64,000 nucleotides of DNA from Verrucomicrobiales bacterium. GTDB lineage: Bacteria; Verrucomicrobiota; Verrucomicrobiia; Verrucomicrobiales; DEV007. The translations under genes were made by a program, and so were the position numbers. The stretch lies in assembly GCA_029213195.1 (NCBI GenBank), contig JARGNI010000015.1, positions 1-64,000 of the forward strand, read 5' to 3'. Shown here piece after piece: positions 62,597-64,000 of the stretch (position 1 is the first letter of the stretch; each line of letters opens with the position of its first letter). Under the pieces are notes generated by a model. It was not told the DNA's origin and ran no database searches. It saw only the letters and a program-made list of their open reading frames with translations.

Positions 62597-64000
62597 CTAG
62601 ACCTTAGCCAGGGTTTCGCAGCTCTTGATGTCGAGCTTGCCGCTGGCGAGGATGGGGATCTCGTCGACGTCAATGATCTTCTTGGGAATCCAGAGGGCTG
62701 GAATGCCATCGTTGGTCAGCTGGACTCGCAATTCGTGAAGATCGATATCGGGGTCGGAGGAGAGAAGGATCAGGGCTTCTCCCTTGGCCTCGTCGGGAAC
62801 GCCGACGATGGCGATGGTCCGGGCATCGTCTCCTTTTTCGAGAGCCTTGTTCACGAGATCCTCGACGGTTTCGTGAGGCACCATTTCGCCGCCGATCTTG
62901 GAAAATCGGGAAAGTCGTCCCTCGATGTAGAGGAAGCCATCTTCGTCGACTCGTCCGATGTCTCCTGTCATGAACCATCCGTTCTGCAAAACCTCCGCGG
63001 TTTTCTCGGGCATGTTGAGATAGCCCTCGAAAATGTTGGGACCTCGCAGCCAGATCATTCCGCTGGAATGGAGCGGAAGCGGTTCGTTCGTATCCGGGTC
63101 GGTGATCCGCACGGCGACGCCCGGGATGAACAGGCCGACGGATCCGAATCGGGCGTTCGGAAGAACGGGGTGAGACGAGTCTCCATCGTCGATCTCGGGA
63201 AGGTTGACGTTGGTCACCGGGGAGGTCTCGGTCAGGCCGTAGCCTTCGAGCACGGGTTTGCCGAAACGTTTCTCAAAGGCGTCGGCCACTTTCTTGGGCA
63301 GTTTTTCCGCCCCGGTGATGACCAGCTTGACGCTCTCCAACTGCTCCTTCTTGGCGCGTCGAAGATATCCTCGCAGAAAAGTCGGGGTCGCGATGAGAAG
63401 ATTGACCGAGTGTTTTTCAATCAGTTCGGCGAGCTTGGGGACTTCCAGCGGGCTGGGGTAGGTCACGACCGATACGCCTTCGATCATGGGATAGAACATC
63501 GTTACGGTACATCCGAAACTGTGAAAGAGGGGGAGACAGCCGAGGACGCGATCGGTCGACTTCAGAGCGATGCGGGATCCGAACTGGTTTACGTTCGAAA
63601 GAATGTTCCGATGCGAGAGGATCACCCCCTTGGGTTCTCCGGAACTGCCACTGGTGAAGAGGAGAATGGCTTCGTCGGTGCCTCCTTTCTTGGGAACCTT
63701 GAGGAGCCTTGCCAGCATCCCCGGCGAGAAAACTTTCGAGAGACCGAGCCAGAGCGCGATCTTCGGTTTCAGATCGGGCAGGACGCGATCGAGAAGGATG
63801 AGGTTCCGGGTCGGGGGCCAGGGGAAGGCGGACATTTTCCGGACGAAAGGATCTGCGGTGATGAACTTGTCGAGTTCCGCCTGGCGGATGCTGGATTCGA
63901 CGGCTTTGTCCCCCGCCGTGAAATTGAGATTCACCGGGATCTTTCCGGCGAGGAGGACCGCCACATTCGCGACCATGCCTCCCTTTCCTGGAGGGAGAAT
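62597..64000 (-). CDS. Acyl-CoA/acyl-ACP synthetase, Aas-like AMP-binding enzyme (partial)
   Basis: The 5' end runs off the right edge; at least 467 residues of the C-terminal part are present. The AMP-binding fold has LLFTSGSSGEPKGVILSHRN (P-loop), ITGAEKLPKKV, EGYGLTETSP, FMTGDIGRVDEDG and SGKLDIKS. The upstream residues read ILPPGKGGMVANVAVLLAGKIPVNLNF, as in the C-terminal half of Aas (acyl-ACP synthetase/2-acyl-GPE acyltransferase). So an N-terminal acyltransferase or MFS domain may lie outside. It likely activates fatty acids for phospholipid repair. Confidence 0.85.
   Translation of the reverse strand: MLPPGKGGMVANVAVLLAGKIPVNLNFTAGDKAVESSIRQAELDKFITADPFVRKMSAFPWPPTRNLILLDRVLPDLKPKIALWLGLSKVFSPGMLARLLKVPKKGGTDEAILLFTSGSSGEPKGVILSHRNILSNVNQFGSRIALKSTDRVLGCLPLFHSFGCTVTMFYPMIEGVSVVTYPSPLEVPKLAELIEKHSVNLLIATPTFLRGYLRRAKKEQLESVKLVITGAEKLPKKVADAFEKRFGKPVLEGYGLTETSPVTNVNLPEIDDGDSSHPVLPNARFGSVGLFIPGVAVRITDPDTNEPLPLHSSGMIWLRGPNIFEGYLNMPEKTAEVLQNGWFMTGDIGRVDEDGFLYIEGRLSRFSKIGGEMVPHETVEDLVNKALEKGDDARTIAIVGVPDEAKGEALILLSSDPDIDLHELRVQLTNDGIPALWIPKKIIDVDEIPILASGKLDIKSCETLAKV

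Overview
This is a GC-rich bacterial chromosome window with about 52 protein genes, few long gaps, and no rRNA, tRNA, CRISPR array, prophage or insertion sequence that I could see. The gene set points to the Verrucomicrobiota, or a close PVC-superphylum relative. The signs are an LpxC-FabZ fusion, an ECF-type sigma factor next to a Ser/Thr kinase with an N-terminal CxxC zinc ribbon, three secreted sulfatases, a DUF1080 lipoprotein, EF-hand esterases, Tat-exported sugar isomerase-like proteins and a cNMP-domain aspartase. This placement rests on family knowledge; there is no marker rRNA here.

Layout. 0.2-2.3 kb: lipid A synthesis (lpxC-fabZ, lpxA). 2.4-7.4 kb: sigma factor and a large receptor kinase with RCC1-like repeats, frameshifted at a run of eight G. 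7.7-10.6 kb: sulfatase, Fpg/Nei glycosylase, small membrane protein. 10.6-18.8 kb (minus): LolA-like protein, MMPL exporter, a winged-helix-like protein and the DUF2339/DUF3999 pair. 18.9-30.3 kb: mixed secreted and housekeeping genes (intradiol dioxygenase, hydrolases, FadL-like porin, EF-hand proteins, bicupin, MFS transporter, Dus, Tat-exported TIM barrel). 30.3-36.9 kb (minus): L,D-transpeptidase and an operon-like run of two sulfatases, a large hydrolase and a membrane protein, probably for sulfated glycans. 37.0-42.0 kb: fhs, then gap-pgk-tpiA on the minus strand. 42.5-47.1 kb: a deviant P-loop ATPase after an AT-rich promoter region, PPK2, a sugar isomerase-like protein, a DEAD-box helicase and a DoxX-like protein. 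47.1-49.2 kb: a second receptor kinase whose LamG-like ectodomain is cut by an in-frame TAG. 49.3-64 kb: dgt, DUF1080 lipoprotein, pseudopilin, HTH-metallo-beta-lactamase fusion with maf, rfbB, tilS, typA, aspartase with cyclic-nucleotide domain, mini ExbB-like protein, a Gfo/Idh/MocA oxidoreductase and an Aas-like acyl ligase that runs off the right edge.

Most notable points. Both receptor Ser/Thr kinases are broken in the extracellular part while their kinase domains are intact: one by a G8 frameshift, one by an amber codon followed by 80 sense codons that complete the domain. Several families of short palindromic intergenic elements recur: a GTAGCGGA...TCCGCTAC multi-hairpin element, a 31-nt AACAGGGTTG palindrome and a large inverted repeat. 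The cyclic-nucleotide-domain aspartase lacks the usual cassette arginine, and a DNA-binding-like HTH is fused to a metallo-beta-lactamase enzyme. No large new defence or mobile system is evident.
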